This document shows positions 18,981 through 27,387 of a stretch of 64,000 bases of DNA, one piece after another. The stretch is from Acinetobacter sp. NCu2D-2 (GTDB lineage Bacteria > Pseudomonadota > Gammaproteobacteria > Pseudomonadales > Moraxellaceae), in the NCBI RefSeq assembly GCF_001647675.1, contig NZ_CP015594.1, positions 2,418,001 to 2,482,000 on the forward strand, in the 5' to 3' direction. Position numbers and translations under genes: made by a program. Within the stretch, counting starts at the first letter, position 1. Every line of letters starts with the position of its first letter. The notes below the pieces were generated by a model that saw only the letters and a program-made list of their open reading frames with translations, was not told the origin of the DNA and searched no databases.

Positions 18981-19601
18981 ATGCAAAGTGTGATAGCAAT
19001 GACAGAATTAAATACAACTCTATCTCCTCAAACAACTCGCCCACTTGTGGCACTTTATTGCGGCTCACGTGCTGGCAACAATCCCATTTATTTAGAAAAA
19101 GCAATTCAATTGGCAGAGGGCTTGGCTCAACATGGTTTTGGTCTGGTCTATGGCGGCGCCAGCATCGGTCTCATGGGTCAAGTCGCAGACACTATGATGC
19201 AAAACGGCGGCGAAGTGGTCGGTGTCATCCCTGAATTTATGCTGGATTATGAAATTGCACATAGTGATTTGACTGAACTGCATATTGTTCGAAATATGCA
19301 TGAACGTAAAGCCATGATGGCAGAACGTGCCAGTGCTTTTGTCGCTTTACCCGGTGGACTCGGAACATTTGAAGAAATTTTAGAAATTGCTACATGGGGA
19401 CAGCTGAATCAGCATCAAAAACCCATGATGCTATACAACGTTAATGGCTTTTATGATCCGATGATTCAGCAATTGGATGTTGCGGTGAAAGAAGGTTTCT
19501 TACCTCCTCAACATCGTGCCAAACTCATTGTGTGCGAAAGCTCAAAAGATATTTATTGTGCCATTCAGAATTTAGGTCATCCTGAGCAGTTTCTTGCTTA
19601 A
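18981..19601 (+). CDS. LOG-family protein (nucleoside 5'-monophosphate phosphoribohydrolase)
   Basis: This 206-residue Rossmann-fold protein carries the two LOG-family signatures, GGASIGLMG at 58-66 and PGGLGTFEEILE from residue 124. Family members cleave the N-glycosidic bond of nucleoside 5'-monophosphates; in plants and some bacteria this releases active cytokinins, and in others it may serve nucleotide salvage. The ATG at 18981 has AAGGTG ten bases upstream; a second ATG six codons in is possible. It is monocistronic, with a terminator shared with the convergent PiT-like gene. Confidence 0.9.
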   Translation: MQSVIAMTELNTTLSPQTTRPLVALYCGSRAGNNPIYLEKAIQLAEGLAQHGFGLVYGGASIGLMGQVADTMMQNGGEVVGVIPEFMLDYEIAHSDLTELHIVRNMHERKAMMAERASAFVALPGGLGTFEEILEIATWGQLNQHQKPMMLYNVNGFYDPMIQQLDVAVKEGFLPPQHRAKLIVCESSKDIYCAIQNLGHPEQFLA

Positions 19602-19616
19602 GATGAATTCCAGACA

Positions 19617-19649
19617 TAAAAAAGCGGATTATTGATCCACTTTTTTTTA
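19617..19649. terminator. Bidirectional terminator between LOG gene and PiT-like gene
   Basis: A stem AAAGCGGAT / ATCCACTTT (one wobble) is flanked by A6 and T8. It lies between converging stops at 19601 and 19663. Confidence 0.85.
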
Positions 19650-19662
19650 TTTAAATAATTTC

Positions 19663-20637
19663 TTAAGGTGTGTATTGGCTGACATACTGATAGAACATCG
19701 GCAGAGTCGTTGCAAGTAATACCGACATTGCCAAACCGAACATAAGTTTCATCGCATCTTTACTCACATTACGTGAGGTACGGTGTTTATTCACTTCGGT
19801 TAAGAACATCGACATTGCAAACTCACGACCAGCAAGTAAACCTAAGAATACCCATGTGGTACTCATTGGGATATTACTCCACTCTTTAAATACCAACAGA
19901 ATTGCACCATACATGAAGTCAATAATGGTGGCTGAGCGAATGTCTGTTACACCTGTTTTGGTATCAATGATTTTTTGAATCGCACCACCACGTTGATAGA
20001 GAATAATCCCGATCAATAAGACAAAGACGCTAATTGCAAAGATTAAAAAGCCGAAAGGCACTTGGCGTGGTACATAAACGAAGATATTGGCTAAGTCTTG
20101 AATCAGCCATTGGCTCCACAAGAATGCCGTTGAGATCCACTGCAAAGCAATCCAAACATTGGACACAGGTAAATGACGCGTCTTAGCAAAGTGCTGCGAG
20201 AGTTTATACATCACAAAGCGATAGACCACGATAGCGACAATAAATGCCACCGCATAGCCCATCATCGATTTGACCATCATCGAGCCCAAACTGGTTGGGG
20301 AGAAAATAGTAAGAACTAAGAATGTGGTACTAACAGGAATCCCGTATTTGGTCAAAAGCAGCAGTAAAATCGGCGGAACAACATATAACCAGGTAATCCC
20401 ACCCTCAGGGAAAGGAATCGTTTCCAGTCGACCATAGGATGCATCCCCTACGCCCGAGCTATACCAGCCATAAATCAGTACGACAACCAAAATCGTACTG
20501 ATGTAGATCCACAAAACCCACCATGGACGATGTGCATTAGACGAGATAAACGTACCGAGTGTCTGTGGTACGTCATTTCCGACGATTGAATAAGCTGCTA
20601 AACAGAAGCCTATCACCATCAAGATTTCGATTGTCAT
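19663..20637 (-). CDS. Membrane protein resembling PiT-family phosphate permeases
   Basis: From the ATG at 20637 (AAGG nine bases upstream) the product has 324 residues and about eight hydrophobic helices. Two repeated segments recall PiT/PHO4 permeases: NDVPQTLGTF at residue 21 plus GIPVSTTFLVLTIFSP, and later DFMYGAILLVFKEW plus IPMSTTWVFLGLLAGRE. The P-V/M-S-T-T pair and the N-D near the N-terminus are hallmarks of that family, but overall it is shorter and diverged. The substrate is therefore uncertain. An in-frame TTG at 20694 has no ribosome site. A strong terminator hairpin lies upstream in what should be its leader (20757-20782). Confidence 0.65.
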   Translation of the reverse strand: MTIEILMVIGFCLAAYSIVGNDVPQTLGTFISSNAHRPWWVLWIYISTILVVVLIYGWYSSGVGDASYGRLETIPFPEGGITWLYVVPPILLLLLTKYGIPVSTTFLVLTIFSPTSLGSMMVKSMMGYAVAFIVAIVVYRFVMYKLSQHFAKTRHLPVSNVWIALQWISTAFLWSQWLIQDLANIFVYVPRQVPFGFLIFAISVFVLLIGIILYQRGGAIQKIIDTKTGVTDIRSATIIDFMYGAILLVFKEWSNIPMSTTWVFLGLLAGREFAMSMFLTEVNKHRTSRNVSKDAMKLMFGLAMSVLLATTLPMFYQYVSQYTP

Positions 20638-21160
20638 AAAAACAAACCTTGTGAATAATTTTGTCCAACACAGCACCGTTGGAATTTTGCTCAAGATTAT
20701 GACGGTTTTATTTCACTAAAGTGACAATTAACGCATAAAAATTTGTAGCCATATATAAAAAAGAGCACCGAGGTGCTCTTTAGAATCTGCGCAGTATAGC
20801 GCTAATTTTCGCAATATTTCACGCAAGGCCACTAATCTGTTGAGTTCGCTCGCTTATCAAGCAGTGATAAAACTGGGATTTTCTAGTTTTAAGAACGAAA
20901 TGAAGTGCTTATGTATTTTTTTTAAATTTTTATGTTTTTAAATCAAGTTTGAATATTTCTTTGCTCATTTTTAAATATAAATTCTAACTGTAAAGCGATG
21001 AATGATCAGAAAATATGAAAAGCTGTGCCTAAAATTTTATAACGGATTGACTTATGCTCATGCGACATTTCTGTGTGTGTTATTTAAAATGAAAAGCTTT
21101 TAATACATCTCTAAACGTTTGATTGCTTTAAACTAGCCCAAAACATCTGACTCAATTCAT
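20638..21160. other. Intergenic region upstream of PiT-like gene and DHA2 transporter
   Basis: These 523 bases separate divergent transporter genes. They contain a minus-strand intrinsic terminator at 20757-20782 with no gene in front of it and a TATACT box on the minus strand at 20793-20798. No open reading frame with a ribosome site was found on either strand. The right half (20910-21120) is plain AT-rich DNA. Confidence 0.5.
20754..20782 (-). terminator. Orphan intrinsic terminator upstream of PiT-like gene
   Basis: A perfect stem AAGAGCACC / GGTGCTCTT with a 2-base loop is followed on the minus strand by six T. The next minus-strand gene begins 117 bases downstream and none lies upstream within 400 bases. 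It must therefore end a short untranslated transcript or act as an attenuator in the leader of the permease gene. Confidence 0.75.
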
Positions 21161-22552
21161 ATGAATGAAACACCCGTCCACCAAGCCTTAAATCCCGAAT
21201 TTCGCCTCCTTGTATTTTTGGTGTCGATTGGATTTTTTATGCAAGGTCTGGACACCACGATTATCAATACGGCGCTTCCTGCAATTGCACAGAATTTAGG
21301 GGAAGATCCTCTACGTATGCATAGTGTCGTGGTAGCTTATGTGTTGTCGGTTGCCGCGTGCATTCCCTTAAGTGGTTGGCTAGCCGATCGTTTTGGTGTC
21401 AGAAATATTTTCTTCGCTGCAATTATTATTTTTGCTTTGGCATCACTCGGCTGTGCGTTCTCTCAAGATTTAAATCAGTTGCTGTTCTTTCGGGTGTTAC
21501 AAGGGATTGGCGGTTCATTGCTTCTACCTGTGGGTCGTTTGGCATTACTCAAAATTATTCCACGTACCCAATTTCTTGCTGCAATGAGCTTAATGAGCCT
21601 TGCCGGGCTGATGGGACCTCTGATTGGCCCAACTTTAGGCGGTTGGATGGTCGAATATATGTCATGGCAATGGGTATTTTTCATCAATTTGCCTATTGGT
21701 ATTGCTGGTGCATTGCTCACCCTCAAAGCAATGCCCAATGTGACTGAGCCCACGGTTGCACATTTTGACTTCGGTGGCTTTGTTCTTTTAGTTGTGGCCA
21801 TGGTGGGTTTATGTTTAGGGGTAGAAAACTTTTCAAATCCGCAATATCCACTGTGGTGGAGCCTGACTTTAATCAGCGTTGGGTTAATCTGTAGTCTGTT
21901 TTATGCCTACCATTCACACACGCATCAAAATGCACTATTTCGCAGTAAATTATTTCAAAATCAAATTTTTACTATCGGTATTTTAGGTAATTTTTTTGCC
22001 CGCTTAGGTGGCAATGCGATGCCGTTTTTACTGCCACTGATGCTGCAAGTCGCTTTCAAATTCGAACCCTTTATGACGGGTTTGATGATGATTCCAACAG
22101 TACTGGGGTCTTTGGCCTCTAAGCCGATTATCCGTCGTGTCATCCAGCGTTTTGGCTATCGTCAAGTGCTACTGGTCAACACCTTATTGGTCGGTACATG
22201 TATTGCGAGCTTCTCACTGACCAATATCGACACACCAATTTGGTTACGTGCTTTGCATTTTTTTGCTTTTGGTATTTTAAATTCATTGCAGTTCGTGTCG
22301 ATGAATACCCTGACCTTAAAAGACCTCAGTCAGCAAGATGCTAGTAGTGGGAATAGCTTCTTATCCATGATCATGATGCTCTCGATGAGCCTAGGTGTAG
22401 CCCTAGCAGGCACTTTGGTAAATATGTTCAGCGCGTATTTTGGCCCTGAACAAATCACCACAGCGTTTCATACTGTATTACTGTGTTTGGGGTGCATCAA
22501 TATTATTGCTGCTTATATTTTCTGGCATATCCCTAAACATGTTTCAGTTTAG
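21161..22552 (+). CDS. MFS drug/proton antiporter of the DHA2 (EmrB/MdtD) type
   Basis: This 463-residue transporter has the N-terminal pattern of EmrB/QacA-type exporters: FFMQGLDTTIINTALPAIAQNLG with helix-1 motif D1, SGWLADRFGVRNIF as motif A, and the helix-5 antiporter motif C in GLMGPLIGPTLGGWMV. Length and the end of the protein suggest 13-14 helices as in MdtD. It likely exports drugs or metabolites by proton exchange; substrates cannot be read. No membrane-fusion partner or regulator lies next to it. No clear ribosome site precedes the ATG. The gene is followed by a GH25 lysozyme gene on the same strand after 65 bases. Confidence 0.85.
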   Translation: MNETPVHQALNPEFRLLVFLVSIGFFMQGLDTTIINTALPAIAQNLGEDPLRMHSVVVAYVLSVAACIPLSGWLADRFGVRNIFFAAIIIFALASLGCAFSQDLNQLLFFRVLQGIGGSLLLPVGRLALLKIIPRTQFLAAMSLMSLAGLMGPLIGPTLGGWMVEYMSWQWVFFINLPIGIAGALLTLKAMPNVTEPTVAHFDFGGFVLLVVAMVGLCLGVENFSNPQYPLWWSLTLISVGLICSLFYAYHSHTHQNALFRSKLFQNQIFTIGILGNFFARLGGNAMPFLLPLMLQVAFKFEPFMTGLMMIPTVLGSLASKPIIRRVIQRFGYRQVLLVNTLLVGTCIASFSLTNIDTPIWLRALHFFAFGILNSLQFVSMNTLTLKDLSQQDASSGNSFLSMIMMLSMSLGVALAGTLVNMFSAYFGPEQITTAFHTVLLCLGCINIIAAYIFWHIPKHVSV

Positions 22553-22617
22553 TCAAATTCTTTTGCAGCTTGTTTAAATAGGTTTAAGCTAAAGATCACA
22601 GCACAATTGAATGATTT

Positions 22618-23382
22618 ATGAAAACTCAAGCAAAAACACCTTTTCCGATTTGGCCACTCGCGATGAGTAGTGGACTGGTCATTGCGGTCATGTGTTTGCT
22701 TTATGTTTTTATTTTCTCACCGCCTTCTGCCAATGCTGCCGACTATCCCATTCAAGGCTTTGATGTCTCACATCATCAAAAAGAAATTGATTGGAAAAAA
22801 ATCTCGCCGCAGAAATATCGTTTTGTCTATTTAAAAGCTACGGAAGGCGGCGATTTCAAAGACACCAAGTTTCAGCAATATTGGCTAGAAGCACGTGAAC
22901 GTGGTTTCTTAGTCGGTGCCTATCATTTTTATCGTTTATGTCGTGATGGTCAGGTTCAGGCTGAAAATTTCATTGCAACAGTACCGAATAAAACAGATGC
23001 TCTTCCGCCCGTGATCGACTTGGAATATGACAGTAATTGCATCAATACTTATTCAAAAGAACAGTTGTTGGCAGAAATTCAAATCATTCACGATGCATTC
23101 AAAAAGCATTATGGCAAGCAACCCATTTTCTACACCTCGAAAGCCTTTTATAACATTGTGCTTGCAGGATCATTCCAAGATGTCCCGCTTTGGGTTCGTG
23201 AATACAAAGGTTTACCAGATTTAAAAGACCAACCGAAATGGCATTTTTGGCAACATACCAATCAAGGTAAAATAAGTGGCATCAGCACACCTGTAGACCT
23301 CAATGTCTTTTATGGTTCAGAGCAAGCGTGGATTAAATTCCTTGAGCAAAATCACCTTCCACTGCCTAAGCCTGCTAAATAA
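22618..23382 (+). CDS. GH25-family lysozyme (muramidase), membrane-anchored
   Basis: This 254-residue protein has a cytoplasmic start, one membrane segment (about 13-35) and a glycoside hydrolase family 25 domain. The domain shows GFDVSHHQ (Asp49), the tract KATEGGDFKD, and the catalytic pair DLE in VIDLEYD (Asp134, Glu136). GH25 enzymes cleave beta-1,4 bonds between N-acetylmuramic acid and N-acetylglucosamine in peptidoglycan. The segment before the domain ends ANA, so signal peptidase cleavage and release to the periplasm is possible. No holin or phage genes are nearby, so a housekeeping or wall-remodelling role is more likely than a prophage lysin. Confidence 0.88.
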   Translation: MKTQAKTPFPIWPLAMSSGLVIAVMCLLYVFIFSPPSANAADYPIQGFDVSHHQKEIDWKKISPQKYRFVYLKATEGGDFKDTKFQQYWLEARERGFLVGAYHFYRLCRDGQVQAENFIATVPNKTDALPPVIDLEYDSNCINTYSKEQLLAEIQIIHDAFKKHYGKQPIFYTSKAFYNIVLAGSFQDVPLWVREYKGLPDLKDQPKWHFWQHTNQGKISGISTPVDLNVFYGSEQAWIKFLEQNHLPLPKPAK

Positions 23383-23497
23383 CGTATAAATCATCCGATA
23401 CTCCATTTAAATACAGCGACACCAGTTTACGCATCTGAGAAATTATCGAATTTAAGCAACTTCACAACATAACTAAATCACTCTAAGATGCTTTGCT

Positions 23498-24553
23498 ATG
23501 CGCAAAATTATTCATATTGATATGGATGCTTTTTACGCCTCAGTTGAGCTGCGTGAACGTCCCGATTTAAAAGACCTCCCCGTGGTGATAGCTTCCCATC
23601 ATCCGCGTGCTGTGGTCACGGCTGCATCTTACCCTGCACGCCAATTTGGGTTACGTTCCGCCATGTCTATGACACAAGCGCGAAAGCTATGTCCTCAAGT
23701 CATCGTCATTGAGCCAAATTTTCAGAAATACCGTGAAGTATCGGCACAGATTCATCATGTTTTTCGTCAATATACTGACCAGATTGAACCACTTTCACTG
23801 GATGAAGCCTATTTAGATGTCACTGAAAATTTTAAAAATATTCCCAGTGCAACTGAAGTAGCTATGCGTATTCGAGAGGATATTTTTAAACTGACTGGGC
23901 TTACGGCCTCTGCCGGTGTCGCACCCAATAAATTTCTAGCAAAAGTGGCTTCAGATTGGCATAAACCCAATGGAATTTGTGTGATCAAGCCCTCTCAAGT
24001 GCAACGCTTTATTCAGGAACTTCCGCTCAAAAAAATTCCAGGCGTCGGTAAAGTTACCCAAGAAAAACTGCAAGCATTAAACCTACATACTTTAGGTGAC
24101 TTACAACAAATTGAAGAATCGTTGTTGATCCAACATTTTGGCAAATATGGGCATCGACTTTTTCTTTATGCGCAAGGTATTGATGAACGTCCTGTTGAAG
24201 CCAGCCGTGAACGTCAACAAATCTCCAAAGAAACAACTTTTGATACAGATTTGTCTCTGCATGAATGTCAGGAACATTGGCAGCGCTTAATCGAACAGGT
24301 TTGGTATGTATTAGATAAAAAACAACTGCATGCACGCGGAGTTTCAATTAAATTGAAATTGCCAAATTTTAAAGTCATGCAACATAGCAAAAGTTTCAAA
24401 TCTGTTTTGACACATCCTCATCAATTACAACAGGTACTTGATAGCTTGATTGATGAGATGCATCTTGACCCAAAGCTGAAGTTTCGACTGATTGGATTAG
24501 GCGTTTATTTACTTTCAGCAAAACAACAAGACCCTCAACTTTCTTTGCTCTAA
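23498..24553 (+). CDS. dinB: DNA polymerase IV (Y family)
   Basis: This 351-residue translesion polymerase shows all core motifs: [13 protein letters not shown] with metal-binding Asp8, SLDEAYLDV with Asp102/Glu103, the helix-hairpin-helix thumb [12 protein letters not shown], and the little-finger domain. It bypasses DNA lesions at the cost of fidelity. The C-terminus ends QQDPQLSLL, where a QLSLL-type clamp-binding motif for the beta sliding clamp is expected. No LexA box is expected, since Acinetobacter lacks a canonical LexA. It is a single-gene unit. Confidence 0.96.
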   Translation: MRKIIHIDMDAFYASVELRERPDLKDLPVVIASHHPRAVVTAASYPARQFGLRSAMSMTQARKLCPQVIVIEPNFQKYREVSAQIHHVFRQYTDQIEPLSLDEAYLDVTENFKNIPSATEVAMRIREDIFKLTGLTASAGVAPNKFLAKVASDWHKPNGICVIKPSQVQRFIQELPLKKIPGVGKVTQEKLQALNLHTLGDLQQIEESLLIQHFGKYGHRLFLYAQGIDERPVEASRERQQISKETTFDTDLSLHECQEHWQRLIEQVWYVLDKKQLHARGVSIKLKLPNFKVMQHSKSFKSVLTHPHQLQQVLDSLIDEMHLDPKLKFRLIGLGVYLLSAKQQDPQLSLL

Positions 24554-24620
24554 GGACTTTGCTCAAGATCTGAGCATTAGTGTAAAAATCCCGCAACTTT
24601 GTTTTTACATTTTTAAAAAT

Positions 24621-24632
24621 TAGAGTACTCTA
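24621..24632. promoter_or_regulatory. Perfect 12 bp palindrome TAGAGTACTCTA
   Basis: This palindrome lies 142 bases upstream of the MHS transporter ATG, at the start of its probable leader. Its position suggests an operator for the transporter-RidA operon. The binding protein is unknown. Confidence 0.35.
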
Positions 24633-24659
24633 TCTGCGCAATGCATTATCCATGTATGT

Positions 24660-24753
24660 GCTGAGATGCTGAAAATCACCTTTACTTTCAGCATGCTGTC
24701 CTGTGATTGGCGTGACGATCGAATCCGAATATTACAGGGCAACTCTGTTGTAA
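24660..24753 (+). promoter_or_regulatory. Structured 5' leader of MHS transporter-ridA operon
   Basis: The leader can fold into an 8 bp perfect hairpin (TGCTGAAA at 24667-24674 with TTTCAGCA at 24686-24693) and a second hairpin just ahead of the gene (TTACAG at 24732-24737 with CTGT-T-GTAA at 24745-24753). TCAC at 24676 and GTGA at 24703 offer a competing pairing. I do not recognise a known riboswitch class, and no intrinsic terminator is present. Confidence 0.35.
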
Positions 24754-24773
24754 ACCATGGAACCCCTTCTTGC

Positions 24774-26069
24774 ATGTCCTCTGCGAATTTATCTGTTGTT
24801 CAAGAACAACGCGCGCGTAAAGCTGCGCTCTCTAGTTTTGTTGGTGCTGTTGTCGATTGGTACGATTTCCTTCTCTACGGAATTGTTGCAGCCTTAATTT
24901 TTAAAGATCAGTTTTTCCCAAGTATTGGCGAAAATATGGGTACCCTTGCGGCACTCGCAACCTTTGGTGTTGGTTTCCTATTCCGTCCTTTAGGCGGAGT
25001 CGTATTTGGACACTTTGGCGATAAACTCGGTCGTAAAAAAATGCTCGTCCTCACCGTTTTCTTAATGGGGATTTCGACCGTAGGTATTGGTCTTTTACCT
25101 AACTTTGCAGCCATTGGTTGGTGGGCGCCCGTACTGCTCGTCACACTACGTGCGATTCAAGGTTTTGCGGTTGGTGGTGAATGGGGCGGTGCAGCCTTGA
25201 TGGCTGTTGAAAATGCACCTAAAGGTAAAAAAGCCTTCTACAGTAGTGGTGTTCAAGTTGGCTATGGTGTGGGTCTGGTTCTCGCAACAGGTGCAGTCTC
25301 TTTAATTATTGCAACGCTCGGTGAACAAGCCTTTAATGAGTGGGCATGGCGTATTCCATTTATTGCCAGTATTGTCCTAATTGCCATTGCGATGTGGATT
25401 CGTCGTGACCAAGATGAGTCTCAAGAATTCGTAGAAAAAGTCGTAAAAGCAGATCAAAAACCAAAAAAACTCCCAATTTTACAAGCAATTAGCAAGCATC
25501 CTAAAGCGTTCTTCTACATTATCGCACTGCGTTTTACAGAATTATTGACCATGTACCTTGTCACAAACTTTGCGTTGAATTATTCAACCAATAACCTAGG
25601 TATGGATAAGCAATTCTTCCTGAATATCACCCTCATGGTCGGTGCGATCAGTTGTTTTAGTATTCCATTCTTTGCGTGGATTTCAGACAAGATTAACCAC
25701 AAAACCATGTGTGTTTGGGGTGGTTTGATTGGTGCTGCTGCTGCATTCCCTTTCTTTATTGCACTCGATGCACAAAATACGCTGTTTATTATTGTTGGCG
25801 CAATTTTACTTGCCAACGTTGCGCATGATATGGTGGTGAGTGTACATCAGCCAATTTTCACCTCGCTGTTTGGTACGGAATACCGCTACAGTGGTGCAGG
25901 TGTTGGTTATCAAGTTGCAAGTATTATTGGTGGTGGTTTTACACCGATGATCGCAGCCTCACTCGTGATTTGGGGTGATGGCTCATGGCATTATGTCGCG
26001 ATTTACTTAGCGATTGGTTGCCTATTGACTGCATTGGTTGCTGCTTTAATGCCTAAAACTCAGGATTAA
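24774..26069 (+). CDS. MFS transporter of the metabolite:H+ symporter (MHS) family
   Basis: From the ATG at 24774 the product has 431 residues (MSSANLSVVQEQ). The open frame extends 36 codons upstream to 24666, but that part overlaps leader hairpins and does not look like protein of this family. The helix-1 segment VGAVVDWYDFLLYG and the loop GHFGDKLGRKKML are diagnostic of MHS members such as ShiA, ProP and KgtP. It likely imports an organic acid or similar metabolite with a proton. RidA-type protein is encoded five bases downstream, so the two form an operon, perhaps for a nitrogen-containing or imine-forming substrate. Confidence 0.85.
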   Translation: MSSANLSVVQEQRARKAALSSFVGAVVDWYDFLLYGIVAALIFKDQFFPSIGENMGTLAALATFGVGFLFRPLGGVVFGHFGDKLGRKKMLVLTVFLMGISTVGIGLLPNFAAIGWWAPVLLVTLRAIQGFAVGGEWGGAALMAVENAPKGKKAFYSSGVQVGYGVGLVLATGAVSLIIATLGEQAFNEWAWRIPFIASIVLIAIAMWIRRDQDESQEFVEKVVKADQKPKKLPILQAISKHPKAFFYIIALRFTELLTMYLVTNFALNYSTNNLGMDKQFFLNITLMVGAISCFSIPFFAWISDKINHKTMCVWGGLIGAAAAFPFFIALDAQNTLFIIVGAILLANVAHDMVVSVHQPIFTSLFGTEYRYSGAGVGYQVASIIGGGFTPMIAASLVIWGDGSWHYVAIYLAIGCLLTALVAALMPKTQD

Positions 26070-26074
26070 ATAAT

Positions 26075-26431
26075 ATGACTGTTCAACGTTTGCATGTATC
26101 GAAACGCTTTTCTGAAATTGCGATCTCAGGTGATTTAATTCATCTTGCGGGTCAATTAGCTTCAGATCTTGATCTCGATATTCAAGGTCAAACTCAGCAA
26201 ACATTGGATATTATCGATCAGTTCTTAAAAGATGCTGGCTCTGACAAAAGTCATATTATGTCTGTGACGATTTATCTCAAAGACATTGAAAAAGACTATG
26301 CCGCCTTTAATGAAGTCTGGGACGAATGGGTCGCTGATATTGAAGCCCTACCCCGCACCTGCGTCGAGGCAAAACTCTATGATCCTAGAGTATTGGTCGA
26401 ATTAACAGTGGTTGCTGTAAAAGCAAAATAA
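26075..26431 (+). CDS. RidA/YjgF family protein (enamine/imine deaminase-like)
   Basis: This 118-residue protein has the RidA fold signatures: IHLAGQLASD near residue 25, HIMSVTIYLKDI in the middle, and PRTCVEAKLYDPRVLVELTVVA at the end. RidA proteins hydrolyse reactive enamine or imine intermediates released by PLP enzymes. The key arginine of the canonical subfamily is present in the PRTCVEA segment; subgroup assignment is otherwise open. It follows the MHS transporter after five bases, so the two are co-transcribed, and the pair probably handles one metabolite. A strong terminator follows. Confidence 0.9.
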   Translation: MTVQRLHVSKRFSEIAISGDLIHLAGQLASDLDLDIQGQTQQTLDIIDQFLKDAGSDKSHIMSVTIYLKDIEKDYAAFNEVWDEWVADIEALPRTCVEAKLYDPRVLVELTVVAVKAK

Positions 26432-26445
26432 TGAAGACTGATATT

Positions 26446-26474
26446 AAAAAAGCATGCTTCTACATGCTTTTTTT
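26446..26474. terminator. Bidirectional terminator between ridA-like gene and DUF2726 gene
   Basis: A stem AAAGCATG / CATGCTTT with loop CTTCTA is flanked by A6 and T7. It lies between converging stops at 26431 and 26477. Confidence 0.88.
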
Positions 26475-26476
26475 AT

Positions 26477-27025
26477 TTAACTGACTGCTTTAATTTTTCG
26501 ACGTTCTAAGTCTGAATATAAATGATATTTCTTTAAATCACTTAAACTATTGGTCTTGGTTTCTTGATCGACCACATCTTGCTCACGTAAAAAGTCCTGT
26601 CGAAGTTGCTGATATTCTGGAACATCCTCATACCGAATGACACGGTAACCTGCCATGGTCAGTAAAGCATCCTGATATTGTGCTTGTTGAGGACGCTTTA
26701 ATACCAACGGGTCATCAACGGCAACAATGGCAACAATTTGATGGTGTTGATCAAGTACCACAAAATCTGCAATTAAGTGACGGTACTTATTACGGGTACG
26801 GTAAAATTTAGTGGTCAGTAAGGCATCATAAGATACATGTGCCAATATGGTACGGTCAGGTAATACTTCTTTAAGCCGAGTATAGGTGAGTTGCTCATTT
26901 AAGTTAAAAATAGCACGTTGCTTTAAGGCACTGTCTTGACGTTTGCCACTATTTTCAATTTTTTTCCATGCCATCAGCACGACACAGAAGAGTATGAAAC
27001 TCCCAATCATGATATAAACAGTCAT
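26477..27025 (-). CDS. DUF2726-domain protein with N-terminal membrane anchor
   Basis: This 182-residue protein has one membrane helix (about 4-20), a short basic stretch, then a DUF2726 domain (about 40-150). The domain contains YDALL, a basic patch KFYRTRNKYRHLIADFVVLD and VAIVAVDDP. This arrangement resembles the restriction-endonuclease-like fold proposed for DUF2726 (acidic D in ADFVVLD, later VDD), but catalytic activity has not been shown. The ribosome site AGGA lies 8 bases before the ATG. It is a single-gene unit; no defence genes are next to it. Confidence 0.78.
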   Translation of the reverse strand: MTVYIMIGSFILFCVVLMAWKKIENSGKRQDSALKQRAIFNLNEQLTYTRLKEVLPDRTILAHVSYDALLTTKFYRTRNKYRHLIADFVVLDQHHQIVAIVAVDDPLVLKRPQQAQYQDALLTMAGYRVIRYEDVPEYQQLRQDFLREQDVVDQETKTNSLSDLKKYHLYSDLERRKIKAVS

Positions 27026-27171
27026 GCCACATTCCTTGCATTCTTATAATCTTTTCTTGTTGTAGTGCAGGTCAGTATAGAACTACTTGTTATTAAATTA
27101 TGAACCTACAACTTTTATAGTGAGATACTTATACATCCTGTATCAAAATCGCTATACACCGATTACATATT

Positions 27172-27193
27172 AAGGAGCTGCAGCCCCTTTTTT
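27172..27193 (+). terminator. Orphan plus-strand terminator-like hairpin
   Basis: A stem AAGGAGC / GCCCCTT (one A-C mismatch) with loop TGCA is followed by six T on the plus strand. No plus-strand gene precedes it within 700 bases; the nearest is the RidA-like gene, which has its own terminator. It could end a short RNA starting near 27090. Confidence 0.45.
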
Positions 27194-27352
27194 AATAGTT
27201 AGTATATTCTCAGCTGTGAATCTAAAACAGATATGAATAGCCTCGCAAGCATAATAAGTTGTTTTGTCGAACAATTCCGATAAGCTGTACTTTTCGCTTT
27301 TTATCTGCTGTCACATCTCTTAGTTTATTTAAGAAAAATTACTCGCTCATAT

Positions 27353-27380
27353 AAAAAAGACACCGAAGTGTCTTTTTTTT
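27353..27380 (-). terminator. Intrinsic terminator of ygiQ
   Basis: A stem AAAGACAC / GTGTCTTT with loop CGAA is flanked by A and T runs on both sides. It lies just beyond the ygiQ stop at 27388 and would work in both directions. Confidence 0.88.
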
Positions 27381-27387
27381 CATTTAA

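Larger units (their letters stand above)
27026..27387. other. Intergenic region between DUF2726 gene and ygiQ
   Basis: These 362 bases hold the DUF2726 promoter at the left, an orphan plus-strand terminator-like hairpin at 27172-27193 and the ygiQ terminator at 27353-27380. I see no gene with a ribosome site in the rest. Confidence 0.5.

Noticed and set aside
22618..23382. GH25 lysozyme as a sign of a prophage
   Set aside because: No holin, spanin, structural or integrase genes are nearby, and the protein has its own membrane anchor.
24660..24774. TPP or guanidine riboswitch in the MHS transporter leader
   Set aside because: CTGAGA and one ACGA occur, but the other conserved elements of these riboswitch classes are missing.
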